Part shown: piece after piece, positions 23,270 through 35,153 of the stretch
How positions within the stretch are numbered: the stretch's first letter is position 1
Layout of the letters: each line of letters starts with the position of its first letter
Source: Porodaedalea pini
Taxonomy: Eukaryota > Basidiomycota > Agaricomycetes > Hymenochaetales > Hymenochaetaceae
NCBI GenBank assembly: GCA_002794775.1
Contig: NBAY01000079.1
Location: 62,001 to 126,000 of the forward strand
Direction: 5' to 3'
DNA length: 64,000 bases
Notes under the pieces: model-generated
What the model was told of the DNA's origin: nothing
Database searches by the model: none
Seen by the model: the letters and a program-made list of their open reading frames with translations, nothing else
Program-made: the position numbers and the translations under genes

Positions 23270-24900
23270 TTCTGGAAAAGAGGAAACCGAACACTTTATG
23301 GAGCTACCCATATAGGAGAAGCTATCATATGATGTACCAGCACTCTTAGAAGTGCTGCAATTTAAAGCCACCATGTCAATTCGGTGTAATAACGGCCCGA
23401 CATCCAACTCGACTTCCTGCATATTATCTTCTTCCTCCTCCTCTTCTTCTTCAACATCGTAAGCTACTCTCCATCTAACATTATGAACAATGTTCGATGC
23501 CTCTTCAGCATGTCATTTTCGCTCTGCAATACGCACTTCGAATGCGTCATAATCCATTTCCTGTAGCAGATATTTATAAGAAGGACTCGCTGATAAAACA
23601 GATAACATACCTCATGAAGAGTCAAATCCACGTGCAAAACCGATCAAAGAACCATTTTCAGACGTTTTGAGTCCTTTCCGACAATGACAAAAGCAACTTG
23701 GATTTTGACAATATCACCCACATTGAACATAACAGGTCAAGCAGGCTTTGCTCTGCAAACATGATTGTATCAATTAGTTATAGACAAATGCATGATTTCA
23801 GAGTGCACATTTTCTTTTTGTTCTTGTCCACTTCCCATCGAAAATAATCCACTCGATTATCGTCTATATGCTTCCAATCTCCACTCATGATGGCATCATT
23901 TAAAATGTCTGTAGGATCGACATCAACGTTCAATGTGTACAGCTGGCTTTTCGGGCAGAGTTTTGCAGGGGTGAGATATCGCAAACTAGCTGAAATTTTG
24001 ATGTTTCTGTGAAATAGTTTTGGGGTCCAGCACTTGTACCTATCTCGTACAAATTCACGACAGAAGATATCATCCAAGGCCATTATGTTCTTCTTCATAT
24101 GTTCGATGCAGGGCGAGTTGAAGCATGTAATGTTGATCGCCTGCAAGGCATATCCAATTTTACCTCCTCTGAGATGTCTGTATATTGATAAGCAATCAGA
24201 TAGCTTGACGTTTCATCAGAGCTTACCTGTCAACAGGAGGAAAGTTAAGGTTTGTGACGACTCCAACAAGTCGAAAAATACATTCCTCAAAGCTGTCATT
24301 GGAGTCGCATTCTACAAGTCTCCACATTGGAGGTTTGCCGCAGAAGACAACTTTATAGTTTTGCTGATTAAAGTCCTATGCATCATTAGTCAAATATTCA
24401 TGTCACAAACTGACACTGTGACTTACTTGTTTGCTGCAAGTCAAATAGTTGGCCAACGTTCTATTCTTTCTCTCATTTTTCAAGTGAATATTGGTTAACT
24501 TTCTAACTGATATAAGCTTCAATTCAGACCAACATCACAATCACAATATGCAACGTACCGGCTTTAGCAACACCATAGGTCACAACGTCAAGAGTCATGA
24601 TGATAGGAGAGCAGTAGATGAAGATGTGAGTACAAGATTTCCTGACTTGATATAATGTTCACTTATTTATGTTTGCAGGTGCAGTCATCATATCTGAAAC
24701 ACAGATTGTATACCATGTCATGCATCCGACTCGACCGACAGATCTACACCACTCACAAGAAAAATCCGCTACACGTAATATCAATGTCAGGATATTGAAG
24801 AAATTATTCAAATTAAAAACTAGCTTACCAAAGGATGCAATTGTCAAGTCATGAGACCCATCATATACAAGAAATGCAGCAAATGTTATATGCAATTTGT
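23270..24900 (-). CDS. Unrecognised spliced gene, possibly transposon-associated
   Basis: Several minus-strand exons join across GT/AG introns. The upstream exons read KLHITFAAFLVYDGSHDLTI then ADFSCEWCRSVGRVGC, a Cys pair that may bind metal. A central exon (24,146-23,790) reads NSPCIEHMKKNIMALDDIF and later DWKHIDDNRVDYFRWEVDK. A further exon near 23,740 reads MFNVGDIVKIQVAFVIVGKD, and the acidic end is near 23,430. I recall similar uncharacterised proteins in agaricomycete repeat regions but cannot give a function. The start codon is uncertain. Confidence 0.4.
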
Positions 24901-25093
24901 TCAAGTTCAAAATCTACCACATCACCATTTATTTCTTTAGCGAGCATTCAGACTGACTCATATTTTGACATTTGATTCATGTTGAGTCATTTTGTGTATG
25001 CTGTTCGAGTTCATCATTGGTGATAAAATCACATATCTCATGTGATAATACACCCTGTACGATGAGTCACAGTTGCTCGATACATAACTCACT

Positions 25094-25488
25094 GGGTGAC
25101 TAGGTGGCTTTCCATAAGGAATCTGGGACATTGTCCCAGTTATAAAACATCGGCCCAATGCTAGGCGAGCATAAGCAATTATGGAACCAGATTGTCGGTC
25201 TGGTACTTATCTGAGTCCTAGATGTGAGCAGTCTGGAAGTGTGTACCCCCCTCTTCCAGATTCTTCAAGTGAACCAAATGCTTAATTTCAAGGTCCGCAT
25301 GCCCTAGCATGGCAGCTTAACTGATCATCACCTCTTATTGCAGATGCTTAGTAATTGTTTATATGGATTTATATAATTTGCACTGTGTATGTCGTTACAG
25401 CCTGGGTCACTTTCCTAACCGCATACCTGGCACACTTGAAAAAAATCTGGGGCATTTTTGTGTCCCAGATCCTTATGGAAAGTCACCC
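25094..25488. mobile_element. MITE-like element, about 395 bp, with roughly 28-bp inverted ends
   Basis: The left end gggtgactaggtggctttcc continues as ataaggaatctgggaca. The right end, read in reverse complement, is gggtgactttccataaggatctgggaca, so the arms match apart from an 8-base insert and one base on the left. The trinucleotide act flanks both sides, a possible 3-bp target duplication. No coding frame is inside. Confidence 0.5.
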
Positions 25489-26017
25489 ACTATGATCCAG
25501 TGATATACAGGTGACAGTGATCAGCATGGAATGGCCAAAACAGTAAAGTGGGCTTGTAGTGCTCAAGTTCTGCAAGTAAAAACATACAACTTGTATAGCA
25601 TAAGAAGCGAGTCTGATTAAAAGTATCTGTGAAGTTATTATATCTTCAGCTACATTGTGTAAGTTTTTGAGAGGCAAAAAAGAGTACAATTTAATATGCA
25701 AGTCATTACAGATCACATGCCGACCATCATCACTTCTTACAACCAACTGTACGGATCAAGACCCCCAATGGAAATACAAAAACTTGTCAGCATGCGTGTT
25801 GTATCTTAAGTTTACGTGAGTTTGAGCATTCACACAAAATGACATGTTATACTAAATGTAACGAGAAAACATTTTGGATGAAGCCAAACATTTAAGTATT
25901 TGACTATGAGCAGACAAGAAGCGACAGCCCAGAATTGACTTCATTGAACACATCCCTGCTAACAACAAAACCTGTATTCTGCACCTTTTGATAGTCTTCT
26001 ACAGAATGGAAGAGGTT

Positions 26018-27896
26018 CTATGACTCCACAAATCGATCACTTCCCTCTCCTTTGATAGTTCCAATTTCGGTGATAGCCATTTCTGATTGAACTCGATTTC
26101 CCTGGTAGCTATGCCAAAAGCACCCAGCCGCAGTATACTGGACAACAGATACTCTGTCATCACCCTCCTGTAGAGGAGAATTACAATGAGTGACTGCAGC
26201 AGATGAGATGATCACTACATCTCCATACTTGAACTCGATAATGAGCTTGGGTTCCTTAAGGATGAGATGAGCCAAGGTGCGATGGTCGAAGTTGCCGAAT
26301 GCTCCAATAGTGCAGATTCTGCCAACAAGATTTTTGGCATCCCAGTGAAACCTTGTTTCAGCATGAGGTCCGGTGTTGATTGATGTGCCGAGGAAGGGGG
26401 AACCTTCATACACATGGCTCTGCAAGCCCAGTTCCACCCCTAGCTTCTGTTGAAGAGCCATGTACATTTGGTGGTGGTGCGGAAACAAAGCATTGGCGCA
26501 TGCTAATAAATGAGCTGAATAAGAATGACTCTTTACCTAAAATTGAACGACTTGAACTTACAGCTAACGTGGGTGGCGAAACGCTTCATGTGCTGATTAT
26601 TCATCAGTTCATCAATGGCTACTGCTCTGGATCAGTTTTGGGCCAGCAATGGATCACCCCCAAGTTGTTGGATTGTCTATATCAGAGGATCGAGGTTCAA
26701 CCCGCCCCCTTCCTTGATTAATGATGAATGACCCTTACCCTTTGTCCCTGCCCATTAGAGAGGCCATAGGAAATACATCTGCTTTGATGTGGATGTTGCT
26801 GTGCCATTCTTCTGTGCCCAGATGAACCGCTTGACTTATCCGCTGCCCCTCCTCTGACATGGTTTGCAATGTGCTCGAATATGTTATCAGCAGTACCACC
26901 CTTCTCAGACCAGCCCTGCTTGGGCAGCTGCACCTTTGCACCAAATATGATTCCGTCCGCGTCAGTGAATAGATGTAGATTACTATTCAAGGAGAGTGTG
27001 TTTACTTGAGGCATAGTGACATGATGAGCTGTGACTTACTCTGTATGTACAATGTATCTATAATCCTTTTTTTCAACGAGGTTATGCAGCGCATCTGGGA
27101 TGTAGGTCAGCAAAGTTTCTGACACAGACATACTTGATATGGACCTCTCATCATCGACGGATGCAGATGTACTGAAAAGATCTTCTGTGTCTAGTAATGC
27201 ATCAGATAAGCTACACGGATTTTACATTCAAAATTGTACTTACTCGATGCATTTTTGCCACTCCAGCCAGGAGACTCACATTTTATCGTCTCAGTACTGA
27301 AGATGGTAGCTGTTATGCTTGCATTTTCATAGAGTTGTGATGAGAATTTGCGTGATGCATTGTTTTGGTGAGCCTTCTTCTTCTTCAATGTTTATTGTCT
27401 TTTTTTGTAATCCCCTGCACGTTTCTCCACACTGCCCTTGCCTCATTTCCTTGGGAGCTCCCTTTTATCTCCTGCATTGCAGTTCATGAGAGTTTGCGCT
27501 TCAAGGCATCATCTGATCAACACAAACCCATACCTAGTCAATGAAAGGACTCACTTGAGCTTGCTGAGTGTCTACGGAAACTCGCATCAGATCCCAGTCC
27601 ATCTGAAGATGCTGAACCTTCCCTGGAAATGCACAGCACTCTGAGTGTGGCACATGACGACAAATCAATGACATAGTCTACAGTCGTACTTGAGATCACC
27701 AACGAACCTGGGTCTGTGTCATTTCATCAGCAGCTAAGGGCAGCTCATCTTCAGACTCAGTCAGCTCAGGCAGCTCACTACCTGACCACCAGTCACTTGA
27801 AAGAGAAGCACATATTCAGAGTGCTTTCTAACTTAAAAGAGTGGTCAAAACATACAGAGACCAATTTACTTCAGTAAAGAAACCGTTTGTGGGCAT
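26018..27896 (-). CDS. TET/JBP-like 2-oxoglutarate/Fe(II) dioxygenase, probably decaying
   Basis: The last exon (26,018-26,490) holds the double-stranded beta-helix core: FHWDAKN gives the metal-binding HxD, VTHCN the distal His, and DRVSVVQYT the 2-oxoglutarate-binding Arg. Between them LILKEPKLIIEFKYGDVVII matches the basidiomycete TET/JBP layout (about 22 residues between landmarks). Upstream exons read KVQLPKQGWSEKGGTADNIF and HQSRCISYGLSNGQGQ, also typical of this fungal family, with the ATG MPTNGFF at 27,896. TET/JBP enzymes oxidise 5-methylcytosine or thymine; this fungal branch is often linked to KDZ transposons. The linking exon near 26,650 has a TAG and a TGA, so the copy may be inactive. 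Confidence 0.55.
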
Positions 27897-28074
27897 TTTT
27901 TCCCCCTTGAATTTTTGGCGTTGCTCGATTGCATCCTTCAAACTGAAGTCTTCACAGACAGTTATACATTCCTGGTACATGTCAGTCGACTGCAAAAGCT
28001 AAATGCCAAGTGCGTGTTGTTGACCTTCTGCAGCTGTATCGGAAACTCACAGACCATATCAGGACAAACTCTTA

Positions 28075-28545
28075 GAGGCCGTTTGGCTGCAGTTTCATGC
28101 ACAAAACTGCCAGCCAAATTTTGATAGCACTATCATGCATGATAACAATCACAAAACGATGAAGAGAAAGAAAAAAATGGCATCCTCTCTCACAACCACA
28201 CATATCTGTCGTGACTTGTGATCTCCCACTCAAAAATAAAAACAACTCAGACCTGTTTCTCACATCGCAGTATCTCTTCCATCAAGCACAAACAACACAG
28301 CAAAAAAAAAATGAAATTTGAGAAAAATAAGGTCTTGATTGAGGCCCACAATTCTACTGCAATCAAATATTTTTAAGTGTGCTGTAATATGGTGTTTCTG
28401 TCACTAGTCAAAAATGAGCATCCTGAACACAGCACACGGTGAAAATCTCTAGTCACTTCCCACGCTGCCTACCATGATTTGCACAAGTTGCAAATTGCAG
28501 TAGGCAAAATCGAGGTTGTGCGCAAAAATGCAGCCGAACAGGCTC
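28075..28545. mobile_element. Tourist-like (PIF/Harbinger) MITE, 471 bp
   Basis: The ends are imperfect inverted repeats: gaggccgtttggctgcagtt on the left and, in reverse complement, gagcctgttcggctgcattt on the right. Both are bordered by TTA (28,072-28,074 and 28,546-28,548), the target duplication expected for PIF/Harbinger elements. The interior is noncoding. It lies a few hundred bases upstream of the TET/JBP-like gene. Confidence 0.7.
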
Positions 28546-28548
28546 TTA

Positions 28549-29750
28549 ATATACTTAGCTGACTTCTTTCCAATTTTGAAATTTGATCAACACACCTAAT
28601 TTCTGCATGCTTCCCCTTTGTCTTCACCCAAACAAGATCTAGTGGACTCTATGGCATCACTGTCCACATCATTATTTCTTCTGTATCCAAGTCCGCAGCA
28701 CATGGTGTTTCTGATAGGACCGGCAGTCAAACTTGTATTGATCAAGGGTCATCCAAATATAGTGCATGTGAATCGAGAGTCAGATGTGGAAAGTACACAG
28801 CTGTGAAAGCCTATCGTTGCATCCAATCCTGCAATGACCCAGAAATGTTGCCATGAACTAAAAGTTTACCCTATTTGTACAGTATATATTGTTCTATCAA
28901 GTTTCCAATTTTTTTGTGGAGTACAGAGCAGCACAATTATTTTATTTGTCTGTCTTGTGTGAATACTGTCATGCGACATGAGATTCCTAAAACAGGGGCC
29001 AAATGCCTATGAGAACCATCTGTACATATGCATACATAGATATCGTAAAGCCAATGATATGTACTTAACTTTAAGACAGATGGAAGTGTCACAAGTTTGT
29101 GCATGAGTATCACAGGGGTTTGATCAGCATCATCTACTGTACCTGCAGTACCCCTAGGTTCGGACCAAACTTCCTGTTCATTAGTCTGTCACTGTATTGG
29201 AATTGTGCACGTCAGTACCCGGTGAAAAGAAAGTCAGTGACATTGAGTAGATAAAAGGTGAAACCATGTGACCCATGAGCGGCAGACGATGCACCTGAGG
29301 TAGAATGTCCATACCCAGCAAAGAGCATCATGGGGAGGCTGTAGTGCGGAAAATTGAAAAAAAAAAAGAGGAGGGGGGGGGAAGACGAAATAAATGAATA
29401 TAAGATGGTAATAGGTGGAGTTGGATAGAAGATAAGCTACTGGTGAAGATATAAGCCAGTGATGCAATGACACTGCTAACTGTACAACAGGGATTTGTAG
29501 AACTGGGGAAGACGGAAGTGAAAGGGAAGGTTGGCACAATGCAATATCACAGAATATCTCCTCCCAGCAACTGTATCAGAGAAAAAAGTGAATCGGAGGG
29601 AAAGGAAACAAAATGGTGATGAATGGGGCTGAATGAAAGGGACCTAATTTAAGTAAATGGTGCCTAGCGGAGATGCATACAGCCAGCAAGGTGTGATACA
29701 ACTTTTATAGATAGGGGAACGGAGGAGATGGAGGAATGTTAAATTTTATG
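28549..29750. other. A/T-rich spacer with no supported gene
   Basis: Short frames only. There is an A run followed by a G run (about 29,358-29,383) and no coherent splicing pattern. Confidence 0.3.
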
Positions 29751-29752
29751 AG

Positions 29753-30479
29753 TTAATGGCTACGTTGGGTTGGTAGTACCTTGGTGAGAGCCAAATTGCT
29801 GAAAATCAACGAATCGGGAACATAAATTTTTGAGAAGAACAACAGGGGAAAAAAAAGTGATGACCGATGCGGTAGTGTGGAACTCTGCACGAGATACTTG
29901 TTAGACATACTATGCATTGAAGCGTACGCGACGGCGAGTGTATTTTGGCAAATCGGCCATGGCGCCTCATACGAGGGCGGCGTTTCTGTAGGAGAGCTTG
30001 GCCTGTCGGTGGACATGGATGGCGTGGGGGGCAACGGGCGCCACTGTCTACGAACCGGATCTGCTGGAGTCACAAGCTGGAACTGAGGACGTGGCTCGTC
30101 TGTAGGCATGGGCGGCATGAGGTCGAGAAAAGTATCTGGTGGTCCTGACCGCTGTGGAAGGACGAGCTCGTCGTGAAGTTGCTGCTGCTGCTGAACGAGC
30201 TTGTCACATGCCTGTATTGGCTGATCGTCGAGATGCTGCTGTGGTGACAGGCTGCGGGGCAGTGACGTGTGTGCGTCCGGGCCATGGCTCGACGAGTGCT
30301 TGGGGTCCTATAATGGCTACATCTAGCACAATCTCGTTCATGAGATCCAAGCGGCTAAGCGGCCTGGGCCGAGCTTTCCATTGTTCACAGTGAAACAGGG
30401 CGTCACGAAGATGCCAAAGAGCATTGGATATGGCATGGTACCGGCGCCGGATAGGCGTTTCAGGCACAGGGTTCTCCAT
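29753..30479 (-). CDS. Unrecognised agaricomycete-type hypothetical protein
   Basis: An ATG at 30,479 opens MENPVPETPIRRRYHAISNA, followed by WHLRDALFHCEQW and RLDLMNEIVLDVA. The frame meets TGA near 30,205. A second frame in the same direction reads QQQQQLHDELVLPQRSG and MPPMPTDEPRPQFQL, then a Pro/Ser/Thr-rich part to about 29,890. A short intron or a frameshift near 30,230 must connect them. I recall similar short helical N-termini in uncharacterised agaricomycete proteins but no function. Confidence 0.35.
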
Positions 30480-31296
30480 ATGTAAAGTAGTTCAACGATA
30501 AGATAAATGATGGTGACGCGTCAACCCTGAGCATCAACAGAGGTTGCCAAGATTATGTCATGTGAATTTACCTTCCCTATTAAGCAATGCAAATCACTGT
30601 CCTAAAACAGACGAACAAACACTTTTCTGCACCTCTGTCACCGACCGCCCATCTTGCAGCTACTGGACACTTAGTCCAGTTATTGCTGAGCCATATGGGC
30701 CTCCCTTACAACCTCTATGAACTATTATGCCTTCACAACAGTGTACAATTCTTGTGGGCATTGCATGTTATATCGAGCAAGTGAAACAAACTATATGAAG
30801 AAGTGGATCAAGCCCAAAAAATACTGTAATGAAGGAGGAACCCCTGCCTCTGGCTATGGTGGAAGATGTTTTGTTTTGGATCAGACACTTGGAATCTTGA
30901 AAACCCACCACAAATCACACTTAAGGGGGCGATGCTGACCGAACTACTCGTCCACATAAAATTGTACAGCGAAGGACATCCCACAGTACTGGGATTTGGC
31001 AGCAACAATGGACAAGGGTAATACGCCTCAACAGAAGTGCAACGGGTCTTCTCCTCTTCATAACGTTGCTCATTCAATTCTTCATAGGACTTGGTACAGA
31101 CAAACTGGACCGGACAGTGCATATTTTGATCATTTCCTCCATATTTGAAAGGAAATTTTCACACATTCAGAAACACCGATCAAGGCAGATCATCGTCGAT
31201 CATACACGTGAATACGTAGTCACCTGATCTTGACAGATACTTGCCTAGGCAAAAATCCGTCAGTCACAGTCACACTACACCATCACACCTTGTGAC
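30480..31296. other. Spacer, no supported gene
   Basis: Nothing beyond short frames. It probably contains the flank of the retroelement piece that begins at about 31.3 kb. Confidence 0.3.
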
Positions 31297-31944
31297 ATGG
31301 CACACAAACATCAAGAAAGTAAAGGACACCCAATGGAGGTCGATCCTCAATGCACGAAGTGCATGCTACTACAGAACGTAGCAAAGAAGGTCCCAGAACT
31401 CCTAAAGACAATAGGACTAATGGACCAGGATGTAACATTACGAACAAACGAGTGGCAAGGCCAATCCCCATACTTCGAAACAGGACAGGCAATCTACTAC
31501 CGAGATGCCAAGACATATAAAGTCCACATTAACAAGGAAGAACGTGGCATGGAGAGCTACAAATGGGATATGGTCATCCAATACAATAAGGAGCCACATG
31601 AAGAATGCAGGAACTGCAAGATGATGATACGAATACCTACACTGAGCCCGGTGCAAGGGAATGACATACCAACACATATAATAACCACACTCAAACACTG
31701 TTGGGTATATCTCAGGGACATAAAGCATCAAGGCATGATTACGCTATACGAATTCGAGCACGTGTCAGGAAGGCGAACATTCAAGGTCACCTTAGCCCTA
31801 GGACCACATGACCCACCATTCACAATGGAGACATGTCTCAGTGGCGCAGCCTTAACACCGAATGGACCTGACACTGAATGGCGATCCAAGAATAACCCAT
31901 GGGTCCACATGGTTATCCCCAATGGATTTGAATGGGAGGAATGA
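31297..31944 (+). CDS. Uncharacterised 215-aa protein, probably retroelement-associated
   Basis: A clean uninterrupted frame with an ATG (MAHKHQESKGHPMEVDP). Two CxxC pairs, CTKCMLLQ near residue 19 and HEECRNCKM near residue 107, could form a zinc site. The rest is rich in Thr, His and aromatic residues (GQAIYYRDAKTYKVHINKEE, GRRTFKVTLALGPHDPPF). It is 135 bases upstream of an LTR-like block, suggesting the 3' part of an LTR element with a separate late ORF. Unlike nearby element ORFs it has no stop codons. No function is assigned. Confidence 0.55.
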   Translation: MAHKHQESKGHPMEVDPQCTKCMLLQNVAKKVPELLKTIGLMDQDVTLRTNEWQGQSPYFETGQAIYYRDAKTYKVHINKEERGMESYKWDMVIQYNKEPHEECRNCKMMIRIPTLSPVQGNDIPTHIITTLKHCWVYLRDIKHQGMITLYEFEHVSGRRTFKVTLALGPHDPPFTMETCLSGAALTPNGPDTEWRSKNNPWVHMVIPNGFEWEE

Positions 31945-32078
31945 ACACCCGAGCACAGCAATGCCACCCAATAGGCTATGCAGTGCCACAACCAAGGAAG
32001 ATGCTTTGAGAAGCCAGAGAAGCAAAGCCCCAATATAGAAGCATACGGGAGAAGCAGGAAGTTAATTAAACGTTAGCA

Positions 32079-32702
32079 TGTGGAAAACGTGGGAGCCCGA
32101 CTACTAAATCAGTGATGTACTCACCCAAGCACGTGGGTCAGGACATCACGTGACTCACACCCGCAGTCCAAGTTACAGATACAAGCAAACCATTGGACGG
32201 GATACATGTGCACACATCCCCACCACAGCAGCCAAGTGCTGCAGCCACCTGAAACATAGGAAGGAGACGGAAGGGCATCTGGTTGGACAGAATGTAAAGA
32301 AATTAGAAATTCAGTAGGCTATATAAGGCCGAGTAACTAGCACCCCGGATCCCCATTCTCTATCGCTTTTACATTCTGGTTTTAGCTATCTGCATCGCTA
32401 TCTTCTTACCCCTACCTCTACATCTATAACTACCACTGTGTAACATCCTTCTTGGTTGAATAATGAGTCCGCCCCATACTGGGTTGAGGATTTGTCCCAA
32501 GTTGAATAAGGATTGACTTTGATTGAGTAGACCCTTGGCTATGCCACGCTTAGAAGGTTCCTCTCATTGTCCACAGAACCAAGTCTGGTTGAGTGCATCT
32601 CGGCTACACCAAGCCTTGCAGTTTGCCTCCTAGACACCATCGCAGCATAACCGAACGTCTCTTGACCCTCTAGGGCATTACCTCCCCTATCTGCTGTAAC
32701 TA
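32079..32702 (+). repeat. LTR-like block of a gypsy-type element, about 620 bp
   Basis: It begins tgtggaaaacgtgggagccc and ends near ctgctgtaac. Inside are acatcacgtgactcac, a TATA box in ctatataaggccgag near 32,320 and a pyrimidine-rich leader, the usual agaricomycete LTR promoter layout. The terminal CA is not exact and no second copy or target duplication was found, so it may be a solo or truncated LTR. It abuts the Ca2+-ATPase pseudogene on its right. Confidence 0.5.
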
Positions 32703-32839
32703 AGTGCTTTCAATACCAACCTCAGGTTCCACCTGATAAGGGCAGCAAAGGAGAAGCTGGTTATGGGATCGGTCGAAGATAAGTAAAGTCATCTCGGTAA
32801 TACACCACTCAGAGGACCATACAGTCCGGAAGGCAACAC

Positions 32840-34665
32840 CTTCGTGGTTAAAGAATTGGAATATTCGCCCGACCCTAACAATATTTGGTGTCATCACAGT
32901 GTTGGAAGGTCCACTCCTTGCCATAGTCCTTGCTTTATCACTCACAATGAGAGGGATGATGATGGAAACCTTGACTATACATGCATGACAAAGGCAAATG
33001 CAAATGTCGTACACAAGGACAGGGCGCTTGCCCTCATGTAGAAATCGACTTCATCTTTTACATGCTCTACTGGGACATGAACAAATTCTACACTGCACCT
33101 CATGAAAAATAGTACACGTACAAAGTTTGGGAGGAGCCTGGATTTTACATCAGCACAGGGAAGGAACTTCAACGAAAATTATAAAAACAGAAGACTTCGA
33201 GCTTGACCTGGTTGAGCTCGAGAAGGCACTTGGCCACACCAATTTTTTTTGCTTCAATGAGGCAATTTGTGGCAATACCTCTGCATTCAAAAGTGAAGAT
33301 CGGAACACTAGCATATGCGTGTCCAGTGGGAGTAAGAAGGCGATGCTTTTTGGGTTCGAGAAGGAGCTCAGTTGTAGAGACTATCATGCCAGAGTTGACA
33401 ATGGTTGAAATCAATGGCCAGAAAGTGGTGAGATCAAGATGAAGTAGATTGACGCTGCTGCAAATGATGATATCTTGAGAACAATCATTTTCTGAATGAA
33501 CCAGATGTTTTGTATTGTTGCGCTATGCTATTGCGACCTTGATTTTGATCTGCAAAAGGGCCTGGATGCCCCAGATGCCAACGTGGTACGCAAAATATCA
33601 CACATGACGATTTAAAATTGATGTTCTGTTCTTACTTTTCAGTTTCTCACGATGACCTGGCTACTAAGCTAACTGTCATTGATATCACTGGCATTAAAGA
33701 CCCGTGACAGATACCGATTCTCATTGCCTCAAAGTCAGCAAACAAGTCAAGACGTGCACTGGTGACAAAGTTCTGATGATATGCTCCATCACTCTGCAAC
33801 TGTGGCATTATTACATATAGAAGGTCCAGTGTTTCATGACCTTGATAACCACAAAGCACTCAAAGTTGTTCTGTGGCTCCAAGACCTTGCATGCTCATCT
33901 TCAAAACTCATTAAGAAGCTCAGGGAGCATGATGAAACTGTTACTGTAACAAGCAATGGGGCGAATAATGTGGTGCTGGAGATATCGCAAAGGCTGCTTC
34001 TGATATCATCCTCACAGAAGACAAATTTGCAAGCATTGCTAAGGTGATCATATGGGGTCAGTCAGTAGACAACGTGGTGTGTGATTTCTTGCTCTTACAG
34101 ATCAATGTGTATGTCACAGCTGTGATTGCTATCTTTATGACCGCAGTGGCAAGCAGGTCAATGAAACACTTTGACTGCCATGCCACTACTGTGGATTAAT
34201 GTCCTTGATATTAATGCCATCAAGGACATACTCACTGCACTGGCTCTCACGACGGACCCTGCAAACACCGCATCGCTCAATTACAAACCTGATAAGAAGA
34301 CCGCACCACTGTTAAACATTGATATGTATAAGCAAATTTACAGACAGCCACTCTACCAGGCGATCTTTGTCCTTGTTTTTCATCTTGCAGGTATTAACAT
34401 CACCAAACTCATATTGGGCTTGAACAACAAGTTGGTTTAAATCAGCAATAACACCAAAATGAGTACACTCATATTCAGTGCAACTTCTTTGCTTTGAACT
34501 TAATCAATTCCCACCAGATTGATAATGATAAGAACATATTCAAGGATGTCCAGTAGCTCTGGTACTTTATTATCATCACCCTCCTTGGTATGTTTTGTCA
34601 GGTTATGATAATATGACGTGTCTAACGTGATATTTTATCCATGCAGAAATTAGCAATCATGTGTG
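32840..34665 (+). pseudogene. PMC1: P-type Ca2+-ATPase (PMC1/PMCA-like) pseudogene
   Basis: These pumps move Ca2+ into the vacuole or out of the cell. Pieces of the catalytic half occur in order but in shifting frames: LEGPLLAIVLALSLT (32,905; family VPEGLPLAVTLAL), NANVVHKDRALAL (33,000; family NASVVCTDKTGTLT, so the phosphorylated Asp motif is destroyed), SGSKKAMLFGFEKELS (33,330), VALCYCDLDFDL (33,520; family CYRDF), KTCTGDKVL (33,747; family MCTGDNVLTA), LREHDETVTVTSNGANN (33,921; family GDGVND), PLLWINVLD (34,179) and DPANTASLNYKPDKKTAPL (34,257). Introns are retained. It abuts the RPB1 fragment tail to tail. Confidence 0.85.
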
Positions 34666-35153
34666 CAATGTCTGAAGCCAAACAGGACTCACTTCCCTTC
34701 AACAGACTGCTGACCAACACAGACAGGCATCTGCGAGATGTTAATGAATGAACCCTTTGAACCTGTGACAACCATCTGTTTGTCATTGTTGTCCTCCTTC
34801 AGGTTCTTCTGTGCGTATTGAGTCTATTGACCAGAGTGGTCACGTGCCAAGTTGAGCTTGCGTCTGACTTGACTCTCGAATGACTCGCGAATAGTCATAC
34901 CCGGTGCAGCTTTCAGACGGTCGTTAGATGCATCTTCAATGGCCTGCACGACATTCTGCTTCCGCATCCTGATCTGCTCTGTGATGTATGCCATTGTCTT
35001 CTTATCCATGACCGTATCACCAATGCCTATCCTGAATCCATTGTGGAAGAGCCAGTAATTAATGATCTGCTGGAGACCACTGAACAGTGTATGAGTTGCT
35101 TCGGGACCTTTTTTCGCAGAAGACGACATGGATAAGACCACCTTGTGACACTC

